NCBI GenBank assembly: GCA_023384095.1
Contig: JAHDXT010000013.1
Location: 27,919 to 91,918 of the forward strand
Origin: Hyphomicrobiaceae bacterium
GTDB lineage: Bacteria > Pseudomonadota > Alphaproteobacteria > Rhizobiales > Hyphomicrobiaceae
Reading direction: 5' to 3'
Length of the DNA stretch: 64,000 bases
Made by a program: the position numbers and the translations under genes. Every line of letters starts with the position of its first letter. Position 1 is the stretch's first letter. Of this stretch, positions 35,755 through 44,900 are shown piece after piece. The notes below the pieces were generated by a model, which saw nothing but the letters and a program-made list of their open reading frames with translations, searched no databases and was not told where the DNA came from.

Positions 35755-36210
35755 TCAGTTCGTGTTCGGCTTGGACTCCGAGCCCTGCCAGACGCCCCTT
35801 TCCTTCAGGGCCTTGGCGACCTCGGGCGGCATATAGGTCTCGTCGTGCTTGGCGAGAACTGTATCGGCGAGGAACTTGCCGGCGCTGTCGAGCCGGCCTT
35901 CCGTGACCACGCCCTGACCCTCGCGGAAGAGGTCGGGCAGAACGCCATTGTAGGTTACTCGGATGGTTTTCAGGCTGTCCGTGACACCGAACTCGACAGC
36001 GGCGCCCTCGCCGCGGCGCACCGAGCCCTCGGCGACGAGGCCGCCCAGGCGGAAGCGCTGGCCGGCCGCGATCCCCTTTTCCGCCACATCGCTCGGAGTG
36101 TGGAAGAAGACGATCGAATCCCGCAGGGCAAAGAGCACGAGCAGGCTCGACAGCCCCAGGAGCCCCACGCAGGCCAGGATCAGGACGGCCCGTCTTTGCT
36201 TGCGCGTCAT
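35755..36210 (-). CDS. ccmE: Haem chaperone CcmE (CycJ)
   Basis: This 151-residue protein is anchored by one N-terminal helix (about 8-28, [20 protein letters not shown]). It has a periplasmic beta-barrel domain with FFHTPSDV and RFRLGGLV, and the covalent haem-binding His122 in [13 protein letters not shown]. It carries haem from CcmC/D to CcmF. The start at 36210 is preferred, as MTRKQRR is the normal beginning and the upstream in-frame extension overlaps ccmI. ccmABCD are not in the window and must be elsewhere, as in other Rhizobiales. Confidence 0.95.
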   Translation of the reverse strand: MTRKQRRAVLILACVGLLGLSSLLVLFALRDSIVFFHTPSDVAEKGIAAGQRFRLGGLVAEGSVRRGEGAAVEFGVTDSLKTIRVTYNGVLPDLFREGQGVVTEGRLDSAGKFLADTVLAKHDETYMPPEVAKALKERGVWQGSESKPNTN

Positions 36211-36229
36211 GTGCCTTTCTATGATCTCC

Positions 36230-37378
36230 TCACGAGTCGAGTCCCAGGCTGCGCGCCAGGTCGTCGAGCGCGGCCCGCGAGGCTCCGTCAGTCGCGAACG
36301 CCCTGCGCGCCCTCTCCAGCGCATTGGCGGCCTTGTCCTTGCGGCCTAGCACGGCATAGGCTCGCAGCAGCCGCTGCCAGCCTGCCAGGTCCTGGGCGTT
36401 GACCTCGAGGCGCCGGGCGAGGCCCTCGACCATCTGCTCGACCATGGCCGCACGATCTGCAGGCGCGAGCTTTTCGGCCGCGGCCATGTCGTCGGCCGTC
36501 GGACCCGTTCCCGCCGGCACCCTGGACCCGCCGATACGCTTTGTCAGCATCGTGATCCGCTCGTCGACAGCAGGCCGCCAGTCCGCCTCGCGGGGCGCAT
36601 CCGCGGCCAGCTTGCGATAGCCCTCCAGCGCGCCGGCGAGATCGCCGTCCTGCTCCTTGGCAAGAGCGAGCCAGAAGCGAGGCGCGGGCTGTCCGGGCTC
36701 GATCTGCGCCAGTTTCTCGAACGCGCGCCGCGCCTCTTCCGTGACGATGCCGTTGCCGGCGAAGACCGTTGCCTCGCCGAAACCCGCCAGCCGCCGCGGC
36801 GTCTCTCCGAGCAGCCGGATCGCTCTCTGATAAGCCTGCGCCGATTCGGTGAAGCGGCCCTGCCGCAGGTATACCGGCGCGATCACATCCCAGCCCTCGC
36901 CGTCCTCCGGATGGTCCCGCAGGCGCGCCTCGACCTGCGCCACGAGGCTGTCGATCCTGGCCTTCTCGACCGGAACGGCGGCCCTCGCCGCGTAGGGCTG
37001 GCCGGGCAGGCCCGGCGACCCGTTGGCCAGATAGAGCGCCAGCGATAGCACAGGCACCAACACGGCAGCCGACGCGAACAGAGCCCGCCGGACCCGCGTG
37101 CTCCCTGCCAGCGACCTGCCCGGATGCCCCGCCCCGCTTGTCCTGGCAATGGCCAGCAGCCTGCGCGAGATCTCGACCCGGGCGCCCTCGGCCTCCGCAT
37201 CCGCCAGCAGGCCGCGAGCCCGATCAGCATCCAGCTCCTGCAACTGATCGCGATAGACGGCGATGTCCGAAGCAGCATCCCCATCGTCTGCGGGGGAGAG
37301 GGCTGGCGCCGACAGGGGCCGCGTCACGGCGTAAAGCACCGCCGCCGTCAAAACAGCGCAGAGCACCCAAAACAGCAT
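36230..37378 (-). CDS. ccmI: Cytochrome c maturation protein CcmI (CycH)
   Basis: This 382-residue membrane protein has an N-terminal helix ([21 protein letters not shown]), a short cytoplasmic leucine-zipper-like part with [18 protein letters not shown] and a second helix near residues 100-120. A periplasmic TPR domain (about 140-380) contains repeats such as [20 protein letters not shown] and [21 protein letters not shown]. It presents apocytochrome c to the CcmF-CcmH lyase. Start 37378 gives the family-typical MLFW beginning; an upstream ATG at 37438 adds 20 residues. It heads the cycHJKL operon. Confidence 0.92.
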   Translation of the reverse strand: MLFWVLCAVLTAAVLYAVTRPLSAPALSPADDGDAASDIAVYRDQLQELDADRARGLLADAEAEGARVEISRRLLAIARTSGAGHPGRSLAGSTRVRRALFASAAVLVPVLSLALYLANGSPGLPGQPYAARAAVPVEKARIDSLVAQVEARLRDHPEDGEGWDVIAPVYLRQGRFTESAQAYQRAIRLLGETPRRLAGFGEATVFAGNGIVTEEARRAFEKLAQIEPGQPAPRFWLALAKEQDGDLAGALEGYRKLAADAPREADWRPAVDERITMLTKRIGGSRVPAGTGPTADDMAAAEKLAPADRAAMVEQMVEGLARRLEVNAQDLAGWQRLLRAYAVLGRKDKAANALERARRAFATDGASRAALDDLARSLGLDS

Positions 37379-37540
37379 CAGCGCGCCCAGGTTTTCATCC
37401 CATGACTTGGGAATAGGGCCGCGCTCCCGCGGTGGCAAGGGCTGCGCCGCTGTCCCGATGTCGCGGAGACCGATGAATATCAGGCGAACGCTGGCGGATC
37501 AGCGCGCCAGACGACGCCGGAGCCCGAGGCTCGACGACGG

Positions 37541-38011
37541 CTAAGCGACGTTCCGCCAAGTGCCATCCGGGTTGCGGCAAGCTGTCCCGCGCATGGTCTG
37601 CGGGCGGCCGTCGATATAGATGGTGTGGCTGTAGTCGCGGCAATCCGCGGCGCCGCGCCTGTAGGGTGCGCCCGGAACCACCTCGCCATAACGGCCGCTA
37701 TCGGGATTGCGCCACGGCGTGCGCTCGCCGGAGCGGCCGCGCTCGAGCGCCGCGAACTCGGCCTCCTGGGCGAGCATCTGGTCCTGCCTGTCGAGCGCGC
37801 GTCCGATCTCGCTACCGACGATGCCGCCGACGACCGCGCCTGCGACAGTCGCCAGGACCTTGCCCGTGCCGCGCCCGACCTGGTTGCCGATGATGCCGCC
37901 GGCGACCGCGCCGACGGCGAGGCCGGTATCGGCCTTGGTCGGGCCATCGGGTCCGCACCCGAGTAGCAACCCAGGTCCGAGAAGGAGTACCGCGGCCGCC
38001 TTGACCCTCAT
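37541..38011 (-). CDS. Glycine-zipper surface lipoprotein
   Basis: This 156-residue protein has a lipoprotein signal (VLLLGPGLLLGC, lipobox Cys near residue 19). A glycine-zipper 2TM domain of the rickettsial 17-kDa-antigen type follows (AVGAVAGGIIGNQVGRGTG and VAGAVVGGIVGSEIGRALD, about 33-73). The C-terminal part carries Cys residues in ADCRDYSHTIYIDGR and RGTACRNPDGTW. It is probably an outer-membrane lipoprotein with a structural role. It stands between feuQ and ccmI, on the same strand as both. The 20 extra in-frame residues upstream are not used because they lack homology and precede the signal peptide. Confidence 0.85.
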   Translation of the reverse strand: MRVKAAAVLLLGPGLLLGCGPDGPTKADTGLAVGAVAGGIIGNQVGRGTGKVLATVAGAVVGGIVGSEIGRALDRQDQMLAQEAEFAALERGRSGERTPWRNPDSGRYGEVVPGAPYRRGAADCRDYSHTIYIDGRPQTMRGTACRNPDGTWRNVA

Positions 38012-38154
38012 CGAAATGCCCCCAGTCGCCGGATCGCTTTTTTTCTCATTGAGCCGTTCACGGCCCGACATGAGATTTCATGAGAGATTCCGGCGAAAGT
38101 GCGGCCCCTGAATACAGCGGAGCAAGAATCGAGGTATGGCGCGGCCCGGTCACA

Positions 38155-39537
38155 TCATGCCGCAGGCAGATCGAGTGTCGCGGAGAGGCCGCCGTAGCGG
38201 GATGCCGCGAGACCGAGACTGCCGCTGTAGGAATGGGCCAGGTCGCCGACGATCGAAAGCCCCAGCCCGGAGCCGGGCTTGGTCTCGTCCAGGCGCAGCC
38301 CGCGCTTGCCGATCTGCCGGAGCTGCTCCTCGCTGAGACCCGGCCCGTCGTCCTCGATCGAGACGATCAGCCTCGGCTGCGCGCCCCGCGGCTCCGGCCG
38401 TCTGACAGCGACCTTGAAGCGGACGCTCGAGCGGGCCCACTTGCAGGCGTTGTCGAGCAGGTTGCCGAGCATCTCCTCGAGGTCCTGCCGCTCCCCCTGG
38501 AAGCGAGCCTCATCGGCGCATTCGAGCAGGATCGCGACACCCTTGTCGCGATAGATACGCTCGAGTGCGCGCTGCAGCGCCTCGGCGACGGGCAGCACTT
38601 CGGTGACCCGCACGAGGGAGCCCGCGCTCGCCGCCATACGGGCGCGGTCGAGGTAATGATTGACCTGGTCGCGCATCAGCCGGGCCTGCTCGGCGACTTT
38701 CGAGCCGAGCTGGCTCTTGTCGTCGCGTGCCTCGTTGGTGATGACGGCGAGCGGCGTCTTCAGCGCGTGGGCCAGATTGCCGACTTGGGTGCGCGCGCGG
38801 TCGATGATCTCCTGGTTGGACTGGATCAGGGCGTTGAGCTCTTGCTGCAGCGGCTCGATCTCGGCGGGCAGCTCGCCGTCCAGGCGAGCCGCCTTCCCGG
38901 ACCGGATCGCCGCCAGTCCGTTCTCGATGGCGCGCAGCGGCAGCAGGCCGAAGCGCACCTGGAGCAGCGTCACGGCGACCAGCGCGATGCCGGCAAGCGT
39001 CAGCGCCATCGCGAGCTGGGTGCCGAATCCGGCGACGCGCGCGTCGAGCCAGTCGAGCGGCCCGGCGACCGCGATCGAGTACTGTGGCGCGTCCTTCTCC
39101 TCGCCGAACGCGTAGACCGTTTCCGCGATGCGAACGCGCTGGTCGTTGGGCCCCCCAGCGTTCATCCATCGCGCGCCCTGGGCATCTGGCTCGACCCCGG
39201 CTTCGAACGGGGACGGCAGCACGAAGGTCGCCAGCGACGGCGAGACCTGATGCTGCCCTGGTGCGCCTGCCAGCGGCTTGATCTGCCAGTACCAGCCCGA
39301 ATGCGTGATGAAAAAGAGCGGCTCCCCGACCTGGCCCGGCGCTCCGGGCTCTGCCTCGGCCCGGTCGATGCTGTCGGCATGAACGATGGTCAATAGCTGA
39401 CGGATTCGCTCGTCGAAGCCTTCCTCGACCTCCTGGCGATACACGGAGTAGATGATCAGGCCGGCAAGCGGCAGGACCAGCATGGTCGAGACGATTGCCG
39501 TCGCGAACAGCCGGAATGCGAGCGAGTTAAGCCTCAT
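38155..39537 (-). CDS. feuQ: Sensor histidine kinase FeuQ (PhoQ-like)
   Basis: This 460-residue membrane kinase has a helix at about 10-32 (LFATAIVSTMLVLPLAGLII), a periplasmic sensor domain (about 33-170) containing THSGWYWQIKPL, and a second helix at about 174-196. A linker, the phospho-acceptor His257 in NLAHALKTPLAV, an N box (LGNLLDNACKWA), G1 (DDGPGLSE) and G2 (SGLGLSI) follow. It overlaps feuP by 11 bases. In Sinorhizobium the FeuP-FeuQ system is essential and is held in check by the small periplasmic protein FeuN; it controls cyclic-glucan export among others. The adjacency to cycH supports the feuQ assignment. Confidence 0.88.
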   Translation of the reverse strand: MRLNSLAFRLFATAIVSTMLVLPLAGLIIYSVYRQEVEEGFDERIRQLLTIVHADSIDRAEAEPGAPGQVGEPLFFITHSGWYWQIKPLAGAPGQHQVSPSLATFVLPSPFEAGVEPDAQGARWMNAGGPNDQRVRIAETVYAFGEEKDAPQYSIAVAGPLDWLDARVAGFGTQLAMALTLAGIALVAVTLLQVRFGLLPLRAIENGLAAIRSGKAARLDGELPAEIEPLQQELNALIQSNQEIIDRARTQVGNLAHALKTPLAVITNEARDDKSQLGSKVAEQARLMRDQVNHYLDRARMAASAGSLVRVTEVLPVAEALQRALERIYRDKGVAILLECADEARFQGERQDLEEMLGNLLDNACKWARSSVRFKVAVRRPEPRGAQPRLIVSIEDDGPGLSEEQLRQIGKRGLRLDETKPGSGLGLSIVGDLAHSYSGSLGLAASRYGGLSATLDLPAA

Positions 39538-40198
39538 CGGGCTCCTGGGTGAGCCTGTAGCCGAGGCCGCGCACGGTCTTGATCAGATCGGCCGGGATTT
39601 TCTTGCGCAGCCGCCCGATGAACACCTCGATCGTGTTGCTGTCGCGGTCGAAGTCCTGGTCGTAGAGATGCTCGACGAGCTCGGTGCGGGAGACGACCCG
39701 CTCGTTGTGATGCATCAAATAGGCGAGCAGGCGGTACTCGTGCGAGGTGAGCTTGATGGTCTGCCCCGCGCACGTGACCCGGGCCGTCCTGGTATCGAGC
39801 CGCAGCGGGCCGCACTCGATCTCGCTCTTGGCGTGGCCCGCCGACCGGCGGACTTGCGCGCGCACCCGCGCCAGCAGCTCCTCCATGTGGAACGGCTTGG
39901 CGAGGTAGTCGTCCGCGCCCGCATCGATGCCGGACACCTTGTCGCTCCACCGGTCCCTGGCCGTGAGGATGATGACCGGCATATTGCGGTCGGCGCGGCG
40001 CCACTGCTCGAGAATGCTGATTCCGTCCATCTTCGGCAGGCCGATATCGAGAATTACGATGTCGTAGGGCTCGGTCTCGCCGAGATAGAAGCCTTCCTCG
40101 CCGTCCGGAGCCGAATCGACGGCATAGCCCGCTTCCGACAGCGCCTGTACGAGCTGACGGTTCAGGTCGGGATCGTCTTCGACGACAAGGACGCGCAA
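39527..40198 (-). CDS. feuP: Response regulator FeuP (PhoP-like, OmpR family)
   Basis: This 223-residue regulator has a receiver domain with acidic pair EDDP, the phospho-acceptor Asp51 in VILDIGLPKMDG and Lys in LAKPFHM. A winged-helix domain has LTSHEYRLLAYLM and GLGYRLTQEPDEA. The start is a TTG at 40198, giving LRVLVVEDDPDL, with GGAAAC just before it. No ATG fits the family beginning, and the longer in-frame reading upstream crosses non-homologous sequence. A TTG start may limit expression of this regulator. The gene overlaps feuQ by 11 bases and follows the feuN candidate by 73. Confidence 0.88.
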   Translation of the reverse strand: MRVLVVEDDPDLNRQLVQALSEAGYAVDSAPDGEEGFYLGETEPYDIVILDIGLPKMDGISILEQWRRADRNMPVIILTARDRWSDKVSGIDAGADDYLAKPFHMEELLARVRAQVRRSAGHAKSEIECGPLRLDTRTARVTCAGQTIKLTSHEYRLLAYLMHHNERVVSRTELVEHLYDQDFDRDSNTIEVFIGRLRKKIPADLIKTVRGLGYRLTQEPDEA

Positions 40199-40271
40199 GT
40201 TTCCGGTTTCCCCCGCGGGCTCGATGCCCCGATACCAATCTGCGGTATATACCCCAACACTGCGGATCGGC

Positions 40272-40571
40272 CTAGCGGTCGAAAGGTTTGCGCGCATCGA
40301 GCGAGAAGAATCGCATGAGCCCGTCGGGCAATCGCACGACAAGGCGATAGACGTAGCGCTGCCCGATTGCACAGAGTGTCGTCTTCACGATCGAGCCGCC
40401 GAGCCGGGCCTGCGCCTGGCGGCTCAACTGCTCGACTGCGACCAGTTGCTCCTGCTTGACCAGCTCCGCCGCCTCGGACCAGCTCGCAAAGCATCGCCTG
40501 TCCTCCGCCCTCGCAACCGTCACGAATGCGAGAGCGGCGGACAGGACAATGCTGGTGATCATGACGCGCAT
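40272..40571 (-). CDS. feuN: Small periplasmic PepSY-like protein, candidate FeuN
   Basis: This 99-residue protein has a signal peptide (MRVMITSIVLSAALAFVTVA, cleavage near ARA). The mature part is about 75 residues, with a PepSY-like end (RYVYRLVVRLPDGLMRFFSLDA). It contains two Cys, near residues 27 and 66, which could pair in the periplasm. It is encoded directly upstream of feuP-feuQ on the same strand, where Rhizobiales carry feuN, whose product binds FeuQ in the periplasm and restrains the pathway. Family and position agree, but the identity is inferred without a similarity search. The upstream in-frame Met at 40625 adds 18 residues before the signal and is not preferred. Confidence 0.65.
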   Translation of the reverse strand: MRVMITSIVLSAALAFVTVARAEDRRCFASWSEAAELVKQEQLVAVEQLSRQAQARLGGSIVKTTLCAIGQRYVYRLVVRLPDGLMRFFSLDARKPFDR

Positions 40572-40639
40572 CGGCTTCGCCGCTATCGGAGCAGGCGATG
40601 CGTATCGCCGAAACGGCGTGAACAAGCCATGAATGCCAG

Positions 40640-40915
40640 TCAGAGCTGGAATGTGATCTGCCTGCGCTCCAGGGTGGTCGTCGCCCGCGTGCGGCCATAA
40701 ATCGTCATCGCGATGCCGACGAGCCCGCCCAGCGCCTGCGCCACGTCGACGACTCTGTCGCCGAGCTCGCTGACGAGATCGGGCGTGATCTCGAGCCCGA
40801 GCAGCGGGCCGATCACTGGAAGGACGGTAGAGGCAGCGGTGACGAGCGCCCCCCAGATCGTCACCGAGTTACCCCACCACTTGCCGGTGCCGGACGGGTT
40901 GTCTGTCGCTGTCAT
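40640..40915 (-). CDS. Possible internally initiated holin (91 aa) inside the endolysin gene
   Basis: An in-frame ATG at 40915 (MTATDNPSGTG) is preceded by AGGAG at 40924-40928 with eight-base spacing, an ideal ribosome binding site for this genome. The product would have two hydrophobic helices (VTIWGALVTAASTVLPVIG and VDVAQALGGLVGIAMTIYG) and a basic tail, which fits a stand-alone small GTA/phage holin. It is nested in frame within the 3' end of the endolysin gene, so both a fused and a free holin could be made. Alternatively an ancestral stop codon between two genes has been lost. No experimental evidence is available from sequence alone. Confidence 0.55.
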   Translation of the reverse strand: MTATDNPSGTGKWWGNSVTIWGALVTAASTVLPVIGPLLGLEITPDLVSELGDRVVDVAQALGGLVGIAMTIYGRTRATTTLERRQITFQL

Positions 40916-41935
40916 GTTGCGTTCTCCTGGTTGACGTTGCATGGAAGGTGAGGTCTGCACGCCTTTGATCTTCTGCGCGGCGGCCACAGTGCGCTCGACG
41001 CGGCGCAGCCAGCCGCGCCCGAACCGCCAGAAGTGGCCGCGGCTGCGATAGCGCTCGCGGCGGATGTCCGCGTAGCGGCCGACGATCTCATTGCTGGGAA
41101 GCGTGCGCGAAGCACCCAGCGTCTCAGGCCCGATCTCCCCGTCCGCGGTCACGCGCAGTGCCTGCTGAAGCATGCGCGCGGCGTTGCCGACGCCGTGGTT
41201 CACCGCGGCATCGAAGTGCATCAGCGCGAGCCCAGGCGGCAGCGCATCGGCGCGCGAGGGCGTCCAGTATCGCGTGCGGTAGATCTGCCGGGCGGCTGCC
41301 GGCTCGAGACGTTGCAGCTCGCGCTTCAGGGCGGCGCGACTGGCTTCCGTCAGCTCTACTCCCTTGGAAGCCGCATAGACGGCGAGCGTAATGCCCAGGT
41401 TCGTGGGCCCGCCGGGGTCGTGAGGATCATCGCTCCAGCCGCCTTCCATCTCGAGCACGTGCGCCAGCGACGTCTCGAAGATGTCCTCGCGGGATCCGTC
41501 CTGGGGAGCGGCTACAGGGGGCCAGCGCAGACCGAGAAGCCGCGAGGTCTCGAAGGACTGGACGCTAACCGCGTCCTGCTGGTTGCCGCCCAGCAGGAAC
41601 AGCCGCCCATCGCCTGCGCCGATCACGAAGCCGACGTGGCCCTGGCCCGGATCGCTGCCTCGGCTGAGGGTCGCGACTGCGCCGAGCTTCGGGGTCTGCA
41701 GCGGCGTGCCCCAGTCGAGATAGGACCGCGCCAACAGCGAGCGCGTGCTGCGCAGTCCGGCGCGCTCGAGACAGGCGCCGAGGAAGGCCGCGCACCAGGC
41801 GACCTCGTCGCTGGCGACCGCCGGGTGACCGACGTCCCGGAAGAACTGCAGGATACGGTCGTTGCCGGCCGGTCCTGGCGTCTCGCGCACGCCGGCTTCC
41901 CGCCACGCGTGATCGAGCCATGCGGGCTGCTCCAT
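40640..41935 (-). CDS. GTA lysis protein: amidase-like + GH108 endolysin + holin-like tail
   Basis: This 431-residue protein has three parts. Residues 1-140 resemble a TIGR02594/CHAP-type peptidase with catalytic candidates Cys48 (EVAWCAAF) and His100 (GHVGFVIG). Residues 150-325 are a glycoside hydrolase 108 (ZliS-type) muramidase with catalytic Glu164 in EGGWSDDP and a C-terminal peptidoglycan-binding segment (VTADGEIGPETLG). Residues 341-431 carry two membrane helices (about 353-378 and 397-412) of the phage-holin type. It follows gp15 by 55 bases on the same strand and is likely the lysis gene that releases GTA particles. Endolysin and holin are usually separate proteins, so the fusion is unusual. 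A strong internal start is annotated separately. Confidence 0.85.
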   Translation of the reverse strand: MEQPAWLDHAWREAGVRETPGPAGNDRILQFFRDVGHPAVASDEVAWCAAFLGACLERAGLRSTRSLLARSYLDWGTPLQTPKLGAVATLSRGSDPGQGHVGFVIGAGDGRLFLLGGNQQDAVSVQSFETSRLLGLRWPPVAAPQDGSREDIFETSLAHVLEMEGGWSDDPHDPGGPTNLGITLAVYAASKGVELTEASRAALKRELQRLEPAAARQIYRTRYWTPSRADALPPGLALMHFDAAVNHGVGNAARMLQQALRVTADGEIGPETLGASRTLPSNEIVGRYADIRRERYRSRGHFWRFGRGWLRRVERTVAAAQKIKGVQTSPSMQRQPGERNMTATDNPSGTGKWWGNSVTIWGALVTAASTVLPVIGPLLGLEITPDLVSELGDRVVDVAQALGGLVGIAMTIYGRTRATTTLERRQITFQL

Positions 41936-41990
41936 CCGGACATGTCTCCTTTTGATTGCGTCGTGGCCTCGAAGCGCGCAGGCGCCGGGG

Positions 41991-44900
41991 CTAGACGACT
42001 GCCGTGCACGCGGCGCCCCGGCCCCACACGCTGCCGATCTGGCAGGCGCGCACCGTCACGCCCTGCGGCGGACTGCCGAAGTCCTGCATCTGTTGGGCCG
42101 CCGAATAGGTGACGGTCGGGAGCGTTGCGGTCAGCGTGCGCTTGACCGCTTCGCCATCGAGGATATCGACCTCGTAGCGCTCGCCGTCTTCCGCCAGCGG
42201 CGCCTCGCTGGTCTCCCAGCTATCGCCGCCGAGGCGCGTCCTGCGCACCCAGGTCAGAATGAGATCGCCGCTCCCGCTCTTCTCGCCGCGCAGATGCACG
42301 GGACTGAGCGGCCGCAGCCCGATACCCCGGAATGCGTGCTGTTGAAGGACATAGGCCGGATGGCCGAGGTCTCGGTCGGCCGGACCGAAACGCCAGTTGA
42401 AGGGAAGCCCGATCTCGTCGGGCGCAAGATCGACCCGCGCCAGAGCCTCGGTGATGAGCACGAACGGGGAGCCCGGCGGGACATCGACGCGCATGGCGCC
42501 CTCGCTGCCACCTTGCCCGCGCAGCAGGCCGGCGAGCTCGTAGGCGCCCGGCGACACGAGGGCAGCAGACTTGAATTGCAGCACCTCCCAATCTCCGTCC
42601 GTGTTGCGGACTGCGGCGGTGTTGGCGCCCGCCAGCAATTGCGCCTCGTCCGTCGAGGCGAGCTCGCCAGAGTCGAGCTGGACCCGCAGGCGCGCTGCGT
42701 TGTCCAGCCGCCCGATCGGTCCAACGGGCAGCGCATCGAGGAGCACGCCGGTGACGGCCGACGCGCCCGCGATGGCCTGCAGCTCGAAGCCCGTCTCGGT
42801 CGGCGACCTGAACAGGGCAACGCCCCCCGGCCAGGGCGCCTGGGATGCGGCGAAGTACCCGGCATGCTCAGGCTCGTCGCCCCGCAGCAGCGGCAGGTCG
42901 AGGAGATATCCGAGCGGCTGCCCCGAGGGCGCCGGCGGGCCCGTCCTCGCGGTGCGGGCCGGACCCTCGCCGAGGGCATAGAGCGCAGGATCGACGCTCA
43001 AGGCAGCGATCTCGCGTGCGCCGCGCTCGCCGACCTCCGTCACGCGGAACAGGCGTGAGCGCCCGCTGTCCGTGACGACAACCGAATCGCCGGGCTCGAG
43101 GGCCAGCTTGCTCGGCGGCAGCACGAAGGAGGCGCGCTCGCGCGCCGCCCAGGCCTCGAACAGCCAGGCGTCTGCAATCCCCGCTGCCTGCTCGGCATCG
43201 AGCACCAGCGCGAGCTCGGCCTGAGCGACACGGCTGCTCGCGCCCGCCAGTCGGCGCGCCTCGGCGACCGCCGACCGGTAGTCGTTCGCAGCCGACGCGT
43301 AGATGATCTTCGCGGAACCCGGCAACTCCGTTTCCTGGCACCGGGTCAGGCGCAGGAGCTCCGAGCCCGGCCGCTCCTCGACCAGGGCGCCGGGGACCAG
43401 TGCAACCACCTCACCACCGGCGGCGCGCGGCCGAAAGACGATCTTCTCGCCGCTCTCGACCGCATCGAAGAAGAACGAGAGCTCGAGCGGCTGGAGCGCT
43501 TCGCGCGGCGCCATCAACCGGTCGATGGTGTAGCCCGGCAGGATCCCTGTGAGGGTGCCGGCCTCGTGGTCTGCAAAACCTGAGTCGTCCAGAATGCGCC
43601 CGACGAGGTCTGCCATCGGCGCGCTGGAGATGCGCCCGGTGATCCAGTGGCCGCGCTGCCAGTTGCCGGCATCACCCCAGGTCTCCTGGTCCGCAGGAAA
43701 CACCGGATGCGGCCGCGCATCCCAGGCGTAGACGTGGATTCGCGCAGGATCGACCATGGGGGCGCCGTAGACCTCCGAGATCGGATTGGCCTCGGGCAAT
43801 GCGCCGGGGTGCTCTGGCTCGAAGGTCTCGAGCAGCGCCTGCAGGTAGCGGCGCTGCATGAAGTCATCGCGTTGGCCATTCGAGAAGTACGGCAGCGCCG
43901 TTTCGGCGCTCTTCGGATCGATGAACACGTTGGGCTGGTTGGCGCCCTTGTCGACTGCCGGGCAGCCGGTCTCCATCAGCCAGACGGGTTTCGACTGGGG
44001 CACCCAGCCGGTGGGCGTCGCCTGCTCGATTCCCCCCGGGCGGTCGAAGTGCGGATTGAGCCACCAGGATTTCAGGTCCTTGTACCGGAACACCCATGGC
44101 TTGCCCTGCCCGTCCGTGATCGGCGTGCGCGCCTGGCTCGCGCGGTCGGCAGCGCTGGCGTAGTACCAGTCGAATCCCTCCCCGCCGGCGATGTTGGCTT
44201 TCAGATAGTCGAGCTCGTAGATGGAGCGCACACCGGCAACGGCGTCGGCGTGCTCGTGGCCGTCGCGCCAATCGCTCAGCGGCCAATAGAGATCGATCCC
44301 GATCGCGTCGATCGCCGGCGAGGCCCACAGCGGGTCGAGGTTGAAGCAGACGTCACCCGTGCCGTCCTGCGGCTGATGGCCAAAATACTCGGACCAGTCC
44401 GCCGCGTAGGTGACCTTCGTCTCCGCCCCGAGCACCGCCTTCACGTCGGCGGCGAGCTGAACCAGGGCTGTGACGAACGGATAGCTCCGAGGCGCGTCCT
44501 GGACCTGAGTGAGGCCGCGCAGCTCCGATCCGATGACGAAGGCATCGACGCCGCCGGCAGCCTTCGCCAGGAACGCGTGGTGCAGGATGAAGCGGCGGTA
44601 GGACCACTCCTCGGGGCCGCTATAGATCACGGTTCCGCCGAAGATCGTGAAATCGCTGCTGGCGGCGGTGCCGACAAGTTGGGCGATCTCGACAGCGGCG
44701 GCGGCAGTCTTGTCCGGACTGCCTGGCTGACCGGGCGCCAGTTCGAGCGTGATGCGCCCGCGCCATGGATAGGCAGCCTGGCCCGGCGCGCCGCCATCAT
44801 AAGGATCGGGGAGTGCGTTGCCCGCCGGCACATCCATCAGGATGAAGGGCGTGAGCGTGACAGCGAGCCCGCGAGCCTTCAGGTCCTCGATGGCGGCAAT

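Noticed and set aside
40600..40625. Intrinsic terminator at the 3' end of the GTA cluster
   Set aside because: Only a five-base stem (CGCCG/CGGCG) without a strong T-run is present, too weak to call.
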